A stretch of DNA of 14,984 nucleotides, taken from NCBI GenBank assembly GCA_023420245.1, contig JAEZWL010000004.1, forward strand, positions 1 to 14,984, given 5' to 3'. Position 1 is the first letter of the stretch. Each line of letters opens with the position of its first letter. Of the stretch, positions 6,872 to 12,806 are shown piece by piece. The notes beneath the pieces are model-generated. The model made no database searches, was not told the origin of the DNA, and saw only the letters and a list, made by a program, of their open reading frames with translations. The stretch comes from Bacillota bacterium. Its GTDB lineage: Bacteria > Bacillota > Clostridia > Oscillospirales > Acutalibacteraceae. The translations under genes were made by a program, and so were the position numbers.

Positions 6872-7657
6872 ATGGCGGATGATGACAAAAATCATTTGGA
6901 TCATTTTGAAATAGATCAACTCGATAAAGCGGAGGAAAAGAAGCTGAGCCGGAGAAGAAAGATCATCAGTATTGTTTCTTTGCTGTTGATTCTGGCTGTG
7001 TTCGTCGGTATTACCATGACGGTCGGCAGCAGACTGCTGGAATTGGTCGCTGACTCCAGCAAGTTCCGCCATTGGATTGAAGCACAGGGAATGTGGGGAA
7101 GGTTCACTTTTGTTGGCATTATGTGCCTTCAGGTTGTTGTTGCTATTATGCCCGGAGAGATTATTGAGATCGGCGCGGGCTACGCGTTCGGCGCGGTCGA
7201 GGGCATGGTTCTGTGCCTGATCGGCGCGGCAATTGGTTCCGCTATCATTTATGCGTTTACCAAACGGTATGGAGTCCGGATAGTGGAAGCGTTTATTTCA
7301 CGGGATAAAATCAACTCGATGAGGTTTATCCGGGATTCCAAGCGTCTGGATATTCTGGTGTTTATCCTCTTTTTTATCCCGGGTACCCCCAAAGACGTTA
7401 TTACGTATTTTATCGGACTTACGCCGATGTCTCTGCGTACATTCCTTATTATTTCCAGCATTGCGCGCATTCCCTCCGTCATCTCGTCCACGATCGGCGG
7501 GAACGCGCTGGGGATGAAAAATTACACCTTCGCTGTTCTGGTGTTTGCCATTACTGCGGTGGTCAGCCTGATCGGGTTATTGATTTATAATAAAATATCG
7601 AAACAGAAAGAGAAAGATGAGGATATCCATGAGAGTTCTGAGAATATTGACGTGTAA
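6872..7657 (+). CDS. TVP38/TMEM64 family membrane protein (VTT domain)
   Basis: A 261-residue polytopic membrane protein. The N-terminal 28 residues are charged and cytoplasmic; hydrophobic spans lie near 30-55, 80-105, 110-130, 160-185, 190-215 and 220-245. The VTT (SNARE-associated/DedA-like) domain covers about 85-215: the re-entrant MPGEIIEIGAGYAFG near 93-107, and FFIPGTPKDVITYFIGLTP near 167-185 with the family's conserved proline and glycines. Related DedA proteins translocate undecaprenyl phosphate or other lipids and eukaryotic TMEM41B/VMP1 scramble phospholipids; for this protein lipid transport is an inference. AAGGAG (6860-6865) six bases before ATG 6872 decides the start over an upstream TTG. 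The gene overlaps the next one by 29 bases, suggesting translational coupling. Confidence 0.85.
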   Translation: MADDDKNHLDHFEIDQLDKAEEKKLSRRRKIISIVSLLLILAVFVGITMTVGSRLLELVADSSKFRHWIEAQGMWGRFTFVGIMCLQVVVAIMPGEIIEIGAGYAFGAVEGMVLCLIGAAIGSAIIYAFTKRYGVRIVEAFISRDKINSMRFIRDSKRLDILVFILFFIPGTPKDVITYFIGLTPMSLRTFLIISSIARIPSVISSTIGGNALGMKNYTFAVLVFAITAVVSLIGLLIYNKISKQKEKDEDIHESSENIDV

Positions 7658-8120
7658 TTCCCTGATTGTGATCGCTTTTGTATCGTGGGTAATTGCGCAG
7701 TTGATAAAAACAGCGGCATTTTATGTTGAAAATAAAACGATGAATTTTAAAAAGCTGTCCGAATCTGGAGGAATGCCGAGCGCGCACTCCGCACTGGTCT
7801 GTTCCGTAGCGGTTGCGACAGCCTACAAATACGGTCTGTCATCTACATATTTTTCATATGCGCTGATTCTGGCGATGATTGTAATGTATGACGCGATGGG
7901 CGTACGGCGCGCCGCCGGGGAACACGCACGGGCGCTCAACCGGATTCAGGAATACCTGAAGGAAAATTCCATGTCCCTGCCGGAAGAGAAGAGGTTCCGC
8001 CCCTACACCGAGAGAAGGCTCGACGAATCTCTGGGTCACCGCCCAATCGAGGTTCTGGCGGGCGCGACCCTCGGCGTTGTCGTCGCGGTTGTTTCCATCA
8101 CCTTTTTTCATCTGGCATAG
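7629..8120 (+). CDS. Divergent PAP2 family membrane protein (YuiD/DUF212)
   Basis: A 163-residue membrane protein of the DUF212 family, distantly related to PAP2 lipid phosphatases. Visible family motifs are SGGMPSAHSA (His53), MYDAMGVRRAAGEHARALN (Asp88, Arg93-Arg94) and LGHRPIEVLAGA (His137), matching the three-part phosphatase signature layout. Hydrophobic spans lie near 10-30, 52-70, 72-90 and 138-162. A phosphatase activity on a lipid phosphate is an inference from the family; biochemical proof is limited. ATG 7629 is preferred because TGAGGA lies five bases before it; an in-frame ATG at 7617 adds four residues and has a weaker site. The start lies inside the 3' end of the VTT gene. The 3' end overlaps the convergent EamA gene by 23 bases, and no terminator separates them. 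Confidence 0.85.
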   Translation: MRVLRILTCNSLIVIAFVSWVIAQLIKTAAFYVENKTMNFKKLSESGGMPSAHSALVCSVAVATAYKYGLSSTYFSYALILAMIVMYDAMGVRRAAGEHARALNRIQEYLKENSMSLPEEKRFRPYTERRLDESLGHRPIEVLAGATLGVVVAVVSITFFHLA

Positions 8121-8997
8121 GCTTCGCTTTATTGTTCACCACGCTGAACAGAATCAGCCCGGTAAGAATAACCGCGCCGCCGATAAAGGTGGAGATATCC
8201 GGTACTTCAAAAATAACAATATATCCCAAAAGCAGGGAAAAGAGCGGCGTCGCAAACATATAATTTGTGACGTCGCTTGTTTTTTCGGCAATGGAGAGGG
8301 CTTTTGTCCATAAGACATAGGCGATCGCGCTTGGGAAAATTCCCAGATAAATAATCACAAGAATCTGGTTTACCGGAGCGGCGGCAATCTGAGTTACCGC
8401 GTCAGGCAAAAAGAACAGCAGCAGGATAGTACCCGCGAAAATGCTGTAGGCGGTAGATTGGAACGCGGTATACTTTTTGGAATACTGCCGCTGCGTCAGA
8501 TTATACCCGCTCAGCAGCACGGCGGCACATATCATCCAGATTACGCCCTGATTGATGGAAAAAACGCCGTTCCACAGGGTTAAAATCAACACGCCGCAAA
8601 ACTCGATGCCGATCGCGACCCAGCCGGCAACCCGTATTCTCTCCTGAAACAGAAACCGGGCGCAGAGCGCGGTGATAATTGGAACGGTTGCGATCAGAAC
8701 ACTGCCGGTGGTGGAGGTAAGGGTTTCGGAGCCCTTGTTGAACGTAACCATATAGAGGGTAAATCCCATCGCCCCGGAGAAAAAGAATTTCGGTATGTCG
8801 CGTGTGTCGGGCAGACCGATTTTTTTTATGGCGGCAATAAGGATCAGGACTGCGGACGCCGCCAAATATCTTAAAAGACCCAAAGCCGAGGAGGAGAAAT
8901 AACCGAGTGCGACCTTGGTAAAAACATAGGCGGAGGCCCAGAGAACCACCGTGCCGAAGGCATAGATGTGACTGGATGAGAGCAGCTTTTTTTTCAT
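8098..8997 (-). CDS. EamA/DMT superfamily transporter, probable exporter
   Basis: A 299-residue inner-membrane protein with about ten hydrophobic spans in two tandem EamA halves (about 10-140 and 150-290). Typical marks are VVLWASAYVFTKVALGYFSS in the first half, GSVLIATVPIITALCARFLF at its end, and FPSAIAYVLWTKALSIAEKT with FATPLFSLLLGYIVIFEVPD in the second half. The drug/metabolite transporter family mostly exports amino acids, nucleobases or other small metabolites by proton antiport; the substrate cannot be read here. On the minus strand GGAGG lies six bases before the ATG (8995-8997), fixing the start. It is the only minus-strand gene, with its own promoter at 9143-9171 and a 138-base leader. 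It ends at TGA 8100-8098, inside the 3' end of the PAP2 gene. Confidence 0.9.
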   Translation of the reverse strand: MKKKLLSSSHIYAFGTVVLWASAYVFTKVALGYFSSSALGLLRYLAASAVLILIAAIKKIGLPDTRDIPKFFFSGAMGFTLYMVTFNKGSETLTSTTGSVLIATVPIITALCARFLFQERIRVAGWVAIGIEFCGVLILTLWNGVFSINQGVIWMICAAVLLSGYNLTQRQYSKKYTAFQSTAYSIFAGTILLLFFLPDAVTQIAAAPVNQILVIIYLGIFPSAIAYVLWTKALSIAEKTSDVTNYMFATPLFSLLLGYIVIFEVPDISTFIGGAVILTGLILFSVVNNKAKPMPDEKR

Positions 8998-9000
8998 GGG

Positions 9001-9323
9001 GAACCTCCGTTGCGTTATACTTCATAACCCCCTCCGTATACGAAGGGCGTTCACATTCCGGCTTGCGGGGCTGAATCCGTTGCCTGGTCGTTGCGGCTCA
9101 GCGCGGGGAGAATTCCGTCCTGCGCTGCATCGCTCGAAATTAATTATAGGTGTAATTTTAACGGTTGTAAATAGAGGTAAAATCAAAATCTGTGATTGTG
9201 ATAATATTCAGAATTTAAGATTCTAAAATATAGACATTTTTCAGGAGGAATGTGCCCGCCGCGCCGCGGTTGCATAGTATATAGCGGAGAATATTCTTCA
9301 AATATGATATTAGGTGGGTTTGT
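9001..9323. other. Divergent intergenic region (EamA leader and upstream of the beta protein)
   Basis: This 326-base gap lies between two divergent genes. Bases 9001-9136 would be the transcribed leader of the EamA gene: it contains a near-palindrome CCTCCGTATACGAAGG (9031-9046, core CGTATACG), a possible operator or hairpin, and a CAGCGC/GCGCTG stem (9099-9104 with 9122-9127). Bases 9140-9240 are AT-rich, with the minus-strand promoter and an AGAAT-TTAAG-ATTCT inverted repeat (9210-9224). Bases 9243-9248 carry a strong AGGAGG with no usable start at normal spacing, and CCGCG-C-CGCGG (9259-9269) is a short inverted repeat. I found no clear sigma-A promoter for the downstream + strand gene. 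Confidence 0.45.
9143..9171 (-). promoter_or_regulatory. Sigma-A promoter for the EamA transporter gene
   Basis: Read on the minus strand, TTTACA (9171-9166) and a perfect TATAAT (9148-9143) are separated by exactly 17 bases. Transcription would begin near 9136, leaving a leader of about 138 bases before the start codon at 8997. Confidence 0.65.
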
Positions 9324-9815
9324 ATGAGTAATTATTTATGCAGTAACAGCCTTTCTCAGGGCCTGCTTCCTGAAACCTCAAGAACAGAAAGACAGGCTGC
9401 GCTCAATGCTTCCAGCGGCGGTGTGGGACCTCTGCCGATTATAACCACATTGTTTGCGGAGCCGCTGAATGTGGTCTCAACCGGAATCGATACCCGCGGA
9501 ATGCAGAAAACAAACAACCTGCTGAATTTCAGCAGCATTATTAATCTGCCGTTAGGCGTATCCGTGACTCTGAATTTCCAGATTCGCCGTTCTCTGAACG
9601 GCGGTGCGCCGGTTGGCGTGGGCTCTACCTATACCTTCTCAACGCTGGTGGATGTCCTGGAAGCGGAATATTTTGGCTTCCAGTTTCTTGACCCGGATGT
9701 GGAACCCGGCTTCTACACCTATACCGTTCAGCTGTCGACCAATTCCATCATCGATATTACTCCCGGTACGTCGGTTAACAATGCCGTTCTCAGCGTGCTG
9801 GCGGTTGCCGAATAA
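9324..9815 (+). CDS. DUF4489-like all-beta protein, possible spore or surface protein
   Basis: A 163-residue protein with no membrane span and no signal peptide. After a polar N-terminus (1-35, one cysteine at 6) it is built of beta-prone segments: NLLNFSSIINLPLGVSVTLN, FQIRRSLNGGAPVGVGSTYT, EYFGFQFLDPDVEPGFYTYT and NNAVLSVLAVAE at the C-terminus. The pattern (a strand pair, 'IRRS-NG-APV-VGSTYTF', then 'PG-YTYTV') resembles DUF4489-type clostridial proteins, a small beta-sandwich family with no established function. Those often lie near spore or surface genes, but nothing here proves that. The start has AGGTGGG about five bases upstream. No sigma-A promoter is evident; a CATAGTATA at 9273-9281 fits the sporulation sigma-K -10 pattern but has no matching -35. 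It is a single gene with its own terminator. Confidence 0.7.
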   Translation: MSNYLCSNSLSQGLLPETSRTERQAALNASSGGVGPLPIITTLFAEPLNVVSTGIDTRGMQKTNNLLNFSSIINLPLGVSVTLNFQIRRSLNGGAPVGVGSTYTFSTLVDVLEAEYFGFQFLDPDVEPGFYTYTVQLSTNSIIDITPGTSVNNAVLSVLAVAE

Positions 9816-9914
9816 GTCCGGTGCTCAAAGCTCCGGAAAAAATTTATTCAAATACAGGAAACAGCGGGAACACTCGCACGGTCTGGCGACAAACGATTGG
9901 AAAACGGATAGCGG

Positions 9915-9952
9915 TCACCCGATAAGCCTCTTACCGGGTGATTATTTTTTTT
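9915..9952 (+). terminator. Rho-independent terminator after the beta protein gene
   Basis: TCACCCGATAAG (9915-9926) pairs with CTTACCGGGTGA (9930-9941), 12 positions with one A-C mismatch and a 3-base loop, followed by TTA and eight Ts (9945-9952). A weaker hairpin without a T-tail, TCCGGTGCT/AGCTCCGGA, lies just after the stop codon near 9817-9837; the 80 bases between the two hold nothing else I recognise. Confidence 0.9.
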
Positions 9953-9959
9953 GAAGCCT

Positions 9960-9988
9960 TTGAAATACAATTCGCAGGGAAGTATAAT
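9960..9988 (+). promoter_or_regulatory. Strong sigma-A promoter for the ThrE exporter operon
   Basis: TTGAAA (9960-9965) and a perfect TATAAT (9983-9988) are separated by exactly 17 bases. It lies directly after the preceding terminator. Transcription would start near 9995, giving a leader of about 136 bases. Confidence 0.75.
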
Positions 9989-10045
9989 AGAAAAAGTGAA
10001 TATCCTATTTTTCCGCTGCCACGCACAGGAAGGAATGGGGCAGCC

Positions 10046-10108
10046 ATGAAAAAACACACCCGAACATATACTTACCGAAAGGGAAGCTTTTTCCGGATTC
10101 CCGGATAG
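10046..10108 (+). CDS. Possible 20-residue threonine-containing leader peptide
   Basis: Within the leader of the ThrE operon, ATG 10046 opens a 20-codon frame that begins MKKHTRTYTY and ends at TAG 10106-10108. Three of residues 5-9 are threonine, and a serine follows at 14. Purine-rich AGGAAGGA (10027-10034) lies 11 bases before the ATG, somewhat far, and GGGG (10037-10040) is closer but weak. A GCTGCC/GGCAGC stem (10015-10020 with 10039-10044) would cover this site. The peptide lies 22 bases before the exporter start. The idea that its translation reports threonine supply is inference; short frames arise by chance, so confidence is low. Confidence 0.3.
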   Translation: MKKHTRTYTYRKGSFFRIPG

Positions 10109-10130
10109 TACCGATAAAAGGATGCTTTGA

Positions 10131-10892
10131 ATGAACTATGAGGATTTAATCAACACAACGACCGAGGTCGGCTATCTGCTGCTCGCCAATGGCGCTGAAA
10201 TTTACCGCGTTGAGGAATCAATGCAGCGTATTTTCCGCGCTTACGGGGCCTGCGGCGATATCTTTGCGATTCCCACCTGCATCTATGTAACCGTCAGCAA
10301 CGATCAGGGCGCTCCGCTGACGAAAATCAAGCGGGTCTATTCGCGCCAAACCGATTTGGAAAAAGTAGAACGCCTGAACAATCTCAGCCGAACCATCTGC
10401 CGGGAGAAGCCGGATTTTAAAACCATCCGGCAGGAATTGCGCGGAATTGACGCAAGGAAGGCATATACTCTGCCGGAGCAGGTGGTAGCCTTTTCGCTGG
10501 TCGCGTTTTTCTTTACGTTGTTTTACGGCGGTAATTTGCCCGACGCGGTTTGCGCCATCCTGTGCGGAGCGGCAGTCAAGGGCGTTAGCTACCAGATGGA
10601 GCGGTTCCACGCCAACTCCTTTTTTACCAATATTCTGGCGAGCGCCGCCGCCGCCGCTATCGCGCTTACCGCCGTCCATTTTTACGCGGGGCTGAACGCG
10701 GATAAGATTATCATCGGTGCTTTGATGAACCTGGTTCCCGGAATCGCCATCACCAGCTTTATGCGGGATTTGATCGCGGGAGATTTGATTGCCGGTCTGA
10801 TTCGTTTGACCGAAAGCCTGCTGGTTGCCACGGCCATTGCCATTGGCGCAGGCTTGGCGCTGACCGTAACCCGGTCAATCTGGGGGGTGTAA
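10131..10892 (+). CDS. Threonine/serine exporter ThrE family, large (YjjP-type) subunit
   Basis: A 253-residue protein of the ThrE N-terminal/DUF1212 family (YjjP-type). The cytoplasmic first 115 residues include YLLLANGAEIYRVEESMQRI (about 15-35), the family signature, and a region with VTVSNDQGAPLTKIKRV. About five hydrophobic spans follow between 118 and 250, with NLVPGIAITSFMRDLIAGDL (about 202-221) as the second conserved block. In Corynebacterium one long ThrE exports threonine and serine using the proton gradient; here, as with E. coli YjjP/YjjB, the protein is split and the C-terminal part is the next gene, two bases downstream. Exact substrate (threonine, serine, or succinate as reported for YjjPB) is not decided by sequence. 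AAAGGA is about eight bases before the ATG. Confidence 0.9.
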   Translation: MNYEDLINTTTEVGYLLLANGAEIYRVEESMQRIFRAYGACGDIFAIPTCIYVTVSNDQGAPLTKIKRVYSRQTDLEKVERLNNLSRTICREKPDFKTIRQELRGIDARKAYTLPEQVVAFSLVAFFFTLFYGGNLPDAVCAILCGAAVKGVSYQMERFHANSFFTNILASAAAAAIALTAVHFYAGLNADKIIIGALMNLVPGIAITSFMRDLIAGDLIAGLIRLTESLLVATAIAIGAGLALTVTRSIWGV

Positions 10893-10894
10893 CG

Positions 10895-11341
10895 ATGACA
10901 AACTACGTGCTTCCCTGCTTTTACGCGTTTGCCGCCTGCATGGCGTTCTCCATCGTATTCAATCTGCGCGGTAAAATCCTGTGGTCCGCCTCCTTTGGCG
11001 GGGCGCTGGGCTGGCTGGTATACCTGCTCTTCGGCTTTTTGCAGAACGATATTTTTCAGTTTTTTCTCGCGACCGTCGCTATTTCCGTTTATTCCGAAAT
11101 TATGGCGAGGCTTCACAAGGCTCCGGTAACGGGCTACCTGCTTGTGGCTCTGCTTCCGCTGGTGCCCGGCGGCGGAATCTACTACACGATGGAATACTGC
11201 ATCATCGGCAATACGGAGATGTTTCTCGAAACCGGGCTGCACACGCTCGGCATCGCCGGCGCGCTGGCAATGGGGATTCTGCTGGTTTCCTCCTTCGTCC
11301 GCCTCTGGCATATCATTACCTCAACCGAAGATAAAGCATAG
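10895..11341 (+). CDS. Threonine/serine exporter ThrE family, small (YjjB/DUF3815-type) subunit
   Basis: A 148-residue membrane protein with about five hydrophobic spans, equivalent to the C-terminal half of full-length ThrE. Conserved blocks are FSIVFNLRGKILWSASFGGA near the start, the AATVAISVYSEIMARLHKAP-like segment (here ATVAISVYSEIMAR), LLVALLPLVPGGGIYYTMEY in the middle (about 83-102) and a final GILLVSSFVRL helix. It should form one transporter with the product of the preceding gene; the stop of that gene and this ATG are two bases apart, and a GGGGGG tract at the end of the upstream gene (near 10882) serves as ribosome binding site, so translation is probably coupled. The long inverted repeat at 11358-11413 follows and may mark the transcript end. 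Confidence 0.9.
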   Translation: MTNYVLPCFYAFAACMAFSIVFNLRGKILWSASFGGALGWLVYLLFGFLQNDIFQFFLATVAISVYSEIMARLHKAPVTGYLLVALLPLVPGGGIYYTMEYCIIGNTEMFLETGLHTLGIAGALAMGILLVSSFVRLWHIITSTEDKA

Positions 11342-11357
11342 AAATAAAAATTTATAG

Positions 11358-11413
11358 CCGTAGCAATGCCGGAATTCGGATTTCAAATCCGAATTCCGGC
11401 ATTGCTTGTACGG
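11358..11413. repeat. Long perfect inverted repeat (22-bp arms)
   Basis: AGCAATGCCGGAATTC at 11362 begins a 22-base arm (11362-11383) whose exact reverse complement is 11385-11406, around a single central base at 11384; in practice a 21-bp stem with a 3-base loop. CCGTA (11358-11362) and TACGG (11409-11413) can extend the stem across a small bulge. There is no T-run on the 3' side; on the 5' side lies an A-rich, T-poor stretch, so it is not a classical terminator in either direction. It lies 16 bases after the ThrE operon stop codon. It could end or protect that transcript, or be a copy of a dispersed palindromic element. Confidence 0.85.
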
Positions 11414-11447
11414 AGAATGTGCTCTCGGAGAAAGTCCATCGTTGGTA

Positions 11448-11476
11448 TTCCCTATTGAATCGGATTGTGCTATAAT
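11448..11476 (+). promoter_or_regulatory. Extended -10 promoter for the ruvCAB genes
   Basis: A perfect TATAAT (11471-11476) is preceded by TG one base upstream (11468-11469), giving an extended -10; the -35 position 17 bases upstream is a weak TTCCCT (11448-11453). Transcription would start near 11483, leaving an 80-base leader. No SOS operator of the Bacillus/Clostridium type was recognised next to it. Confidence 0.55.
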
Positions 11477-11563
11477 AATACGAATAATGGATTGGTATAC
11501 CTTGCCTGAGACAGACGCGTGTAACAGCGGAATGAATTACAGAATGCGGGAGCGGAGGAACGG

Positions 11564-12094
11564 ATGGTTATACTTGGAATAGACCCCGGTTACGCCATTA
11601 TCGGGTACGGCGTCATCCGCGCGGAACGCGGGCGCTTTCAGCCGCTGGAGCACGGCGCTGTCGTCACCCGGGCGGAAGAACCTTTCAACCGCCGTCTTGA
11701 GATTATTTATGATTCGCTCGCGTCCGTCATAGAGCATTGGAAGCCGGACGCCGTCTCGATTGAAAAGCTATTTTTTCAGAACAACCAAAAAACGGCGATC
11801 GGGGTCGCGGAGGCCAGAGGGGTTATCCTGCTGGCGGCGCAGAAGGCAAAAATTCAGGTTTATGAATACACGCCGCTGCAGGTAAAAATGGCGGTGACCG
11901 GCTACGGTCAGGCGCACAAGCCGCAGGTGATGGAAATGACACGCAGGCTGCTTTGCTTAAAGGAAATCCCCAAGCCGGATGATACCGCGGACGCGCTTGC
12001 CATGGCAATTTGCCACGGGCACGCGGCGGGCTCCGCCCTGCGGCGCTCCCTGCTTCAGCCCGGAGCGGTCTTGACCAATAAAAACAGGAATTAA
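11564..12094 (+). CDS. ruvC: Holliday junction endonuclease RuvC
   Basis: A 176-residue nuclease that cuts four-way DNA junctions symmetrically at the end of recombination repair, acting with RuvAB. It has the RNase H-like fold's four acidic residues in place: Asp7 in GIDPGYA, Glu67 in VSIEKLFFQNN, and Asp140 and Asp143 in PDDTADALAMAICH. The stretch ATGVAEARGV-type loop (here AIGVAEARGVILLAA) and GYGQAHKPQV are also typical. Length is normal for the family. GGAGG lies five bases before the ATG. It is the first gene of the ruvC-ruvA-ruvB set; the ruvA start is 14 bases after its stop. All key residues are intact, so it should be active. Confidence 0.95.
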   Translation: MVILGIDPGYAIIGYGVIRAERGRFQPLEHGAVVTRAEEPFNRRLEIIYDSLASVIEHWKPDAVSIEKLFFQNNQKTAIGVAEARGVILLAAQKAKIQVYEYTPLQVKMAVTGYGQAHKPQVMEMTRRLLCLKEIPKPDDTADALAMAICHGHAAGSALRRSLLQPGAVLTNKNRN

Positions 12095-12108
12095 TTCAGG
12101 AGTTGGCT

Positions 12109-12711
12109 ATGTTTTACAGTGTGAAAGGAACCCTAACCCATACCGAGCCGGGCATCACGGTGGTGGAATGCGGCGGAGTCGGCTTTAAATGCTTCACTAC
12201 CCTCAGCACCCAGCGCGCGCTGCCGAAGCAGGGCGAGGAGGTGCTGCTCTACACGCACCTTAACGTGCGGGAGGACGCACTCGATCTGTTTGGGTTTGCC
12301 ACCGTGAGCGAGCTGAACTGCTTTAAGATGCTTACCTCCGTAAGCGGCGTCGGACCCAAGGTCGGTCTTGCCATCCTTTCGGAGCTTGCGCCGGAACAGG
12401 TGGCCATGGCGGTCGCTACCGGAGACAGCAAAACGCTTACCCGCGCGAGCGGGGTCGGCGCGAAGCTGGCACAGCGCATTACCCTTGAGCTGAAAGACAA
12501 GGTAAAAGGGATGCAGTCCGGCACCGAGGGAGTCGTTCCGACCGGCATTGCTTCCGCTTCCTCCAACGCGGGTGCGGCAGTGAACGCGCTGACGGTTCTG
12601 GGCTATTCTCCGTCCGACGCGGCGGCGGTAGTCGCGCGGTTCGACAGTGCCCTGCCGGTGGAAGAGCTGATCCGTCTTTCCTTAAGGGCAATGGCAAGCG
12701 GGATGAAATAA
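12109..12711 (+). CDS. ruvA: Holliday junction branch migration protein RuvA
   Basis: A 200-residue protein that binds Holliday junctions as a tetramer and loads the RuvB motor. Domain I is the N-terminal OB fold (MFYSVKGTLT to about 65, with VVECGGVGFKCF). Domain II carries two helix-hairpin-helix motifs, LTSVSGVGPKVGLAILSEL (about 72-90) and ASGVGAKLAQRITLELKDK (about 107-125). After a flexible linker, domain III (about 150-200) with ALTVLGYSPSDAAAVVARF contacts RuvB. CAGGAG six bases before ATG 12109 sets the start, giving the usual MF/MI-Y N-terminus; an in-frame TTG two codons earlier is less likely. It lies 14 bases after ruvC and 95 bases before ruvB. Confidence 0.95.
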   Translation: MFYSVKGTLTHTEPGITVVECGGVGFKCFTTLSTQRALPKQGEEVLLYTHLNVREDALDLFGFATVSELNCFKMLTSVSGVGPKVGLAILSELAPEQVAMAVATGDSKTLTRASGVGAKLAQRITLELKDKVKGMQSGTEGVVPTGIASASSNAGAAVNALTVLGYSPSDAAAVVARFDSALPVEELIRLSLRAMASGMK

Positions 12712-12806
12712 CCAAAAAATACCCTTGCAAATATAAGGATGCTTTTTCAAGTCAACCGGCGATACCACAAAAAGCCATAGCGGTAAGATAATTGCAGGTG
12801 AAAAAA

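Noticed and set aside
8996..9226. A 76-codon + strand frame across the divergent region.
   Set aside because: It starts inside the EamA start codon region, has no ribosome binding site, covers the minus-strand promoter, and has a low-complexity basic composition typical of chance frames.
9273..9281. CATAGTATA as a sporulation sigma-K promoter for the beta protein gene.
   Set aside because: It fits the -10 pattern, but there is no AC-type -35 at the expected distance. Kept only as a remark.
9250..9327. A 25-codon frame beginning at ATG 9250 whose TGA overlaps the beta protein's ATG (ATGA), just after AGGAGG.
   Set aside because: The AGGAGG ends only one base before the ATG, too close for normal initiation, and the product (MCPPRRGC...) resembles nothing I know. 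The overlap may be chance.
10682..11311. Long minus-strand frames (209 and 153 codons) opposite the ThrE genes.
   Set aside because: They mirror codon bias of the well-supported exporter genes, lack ribosome binding sites and show no recognisable domain.
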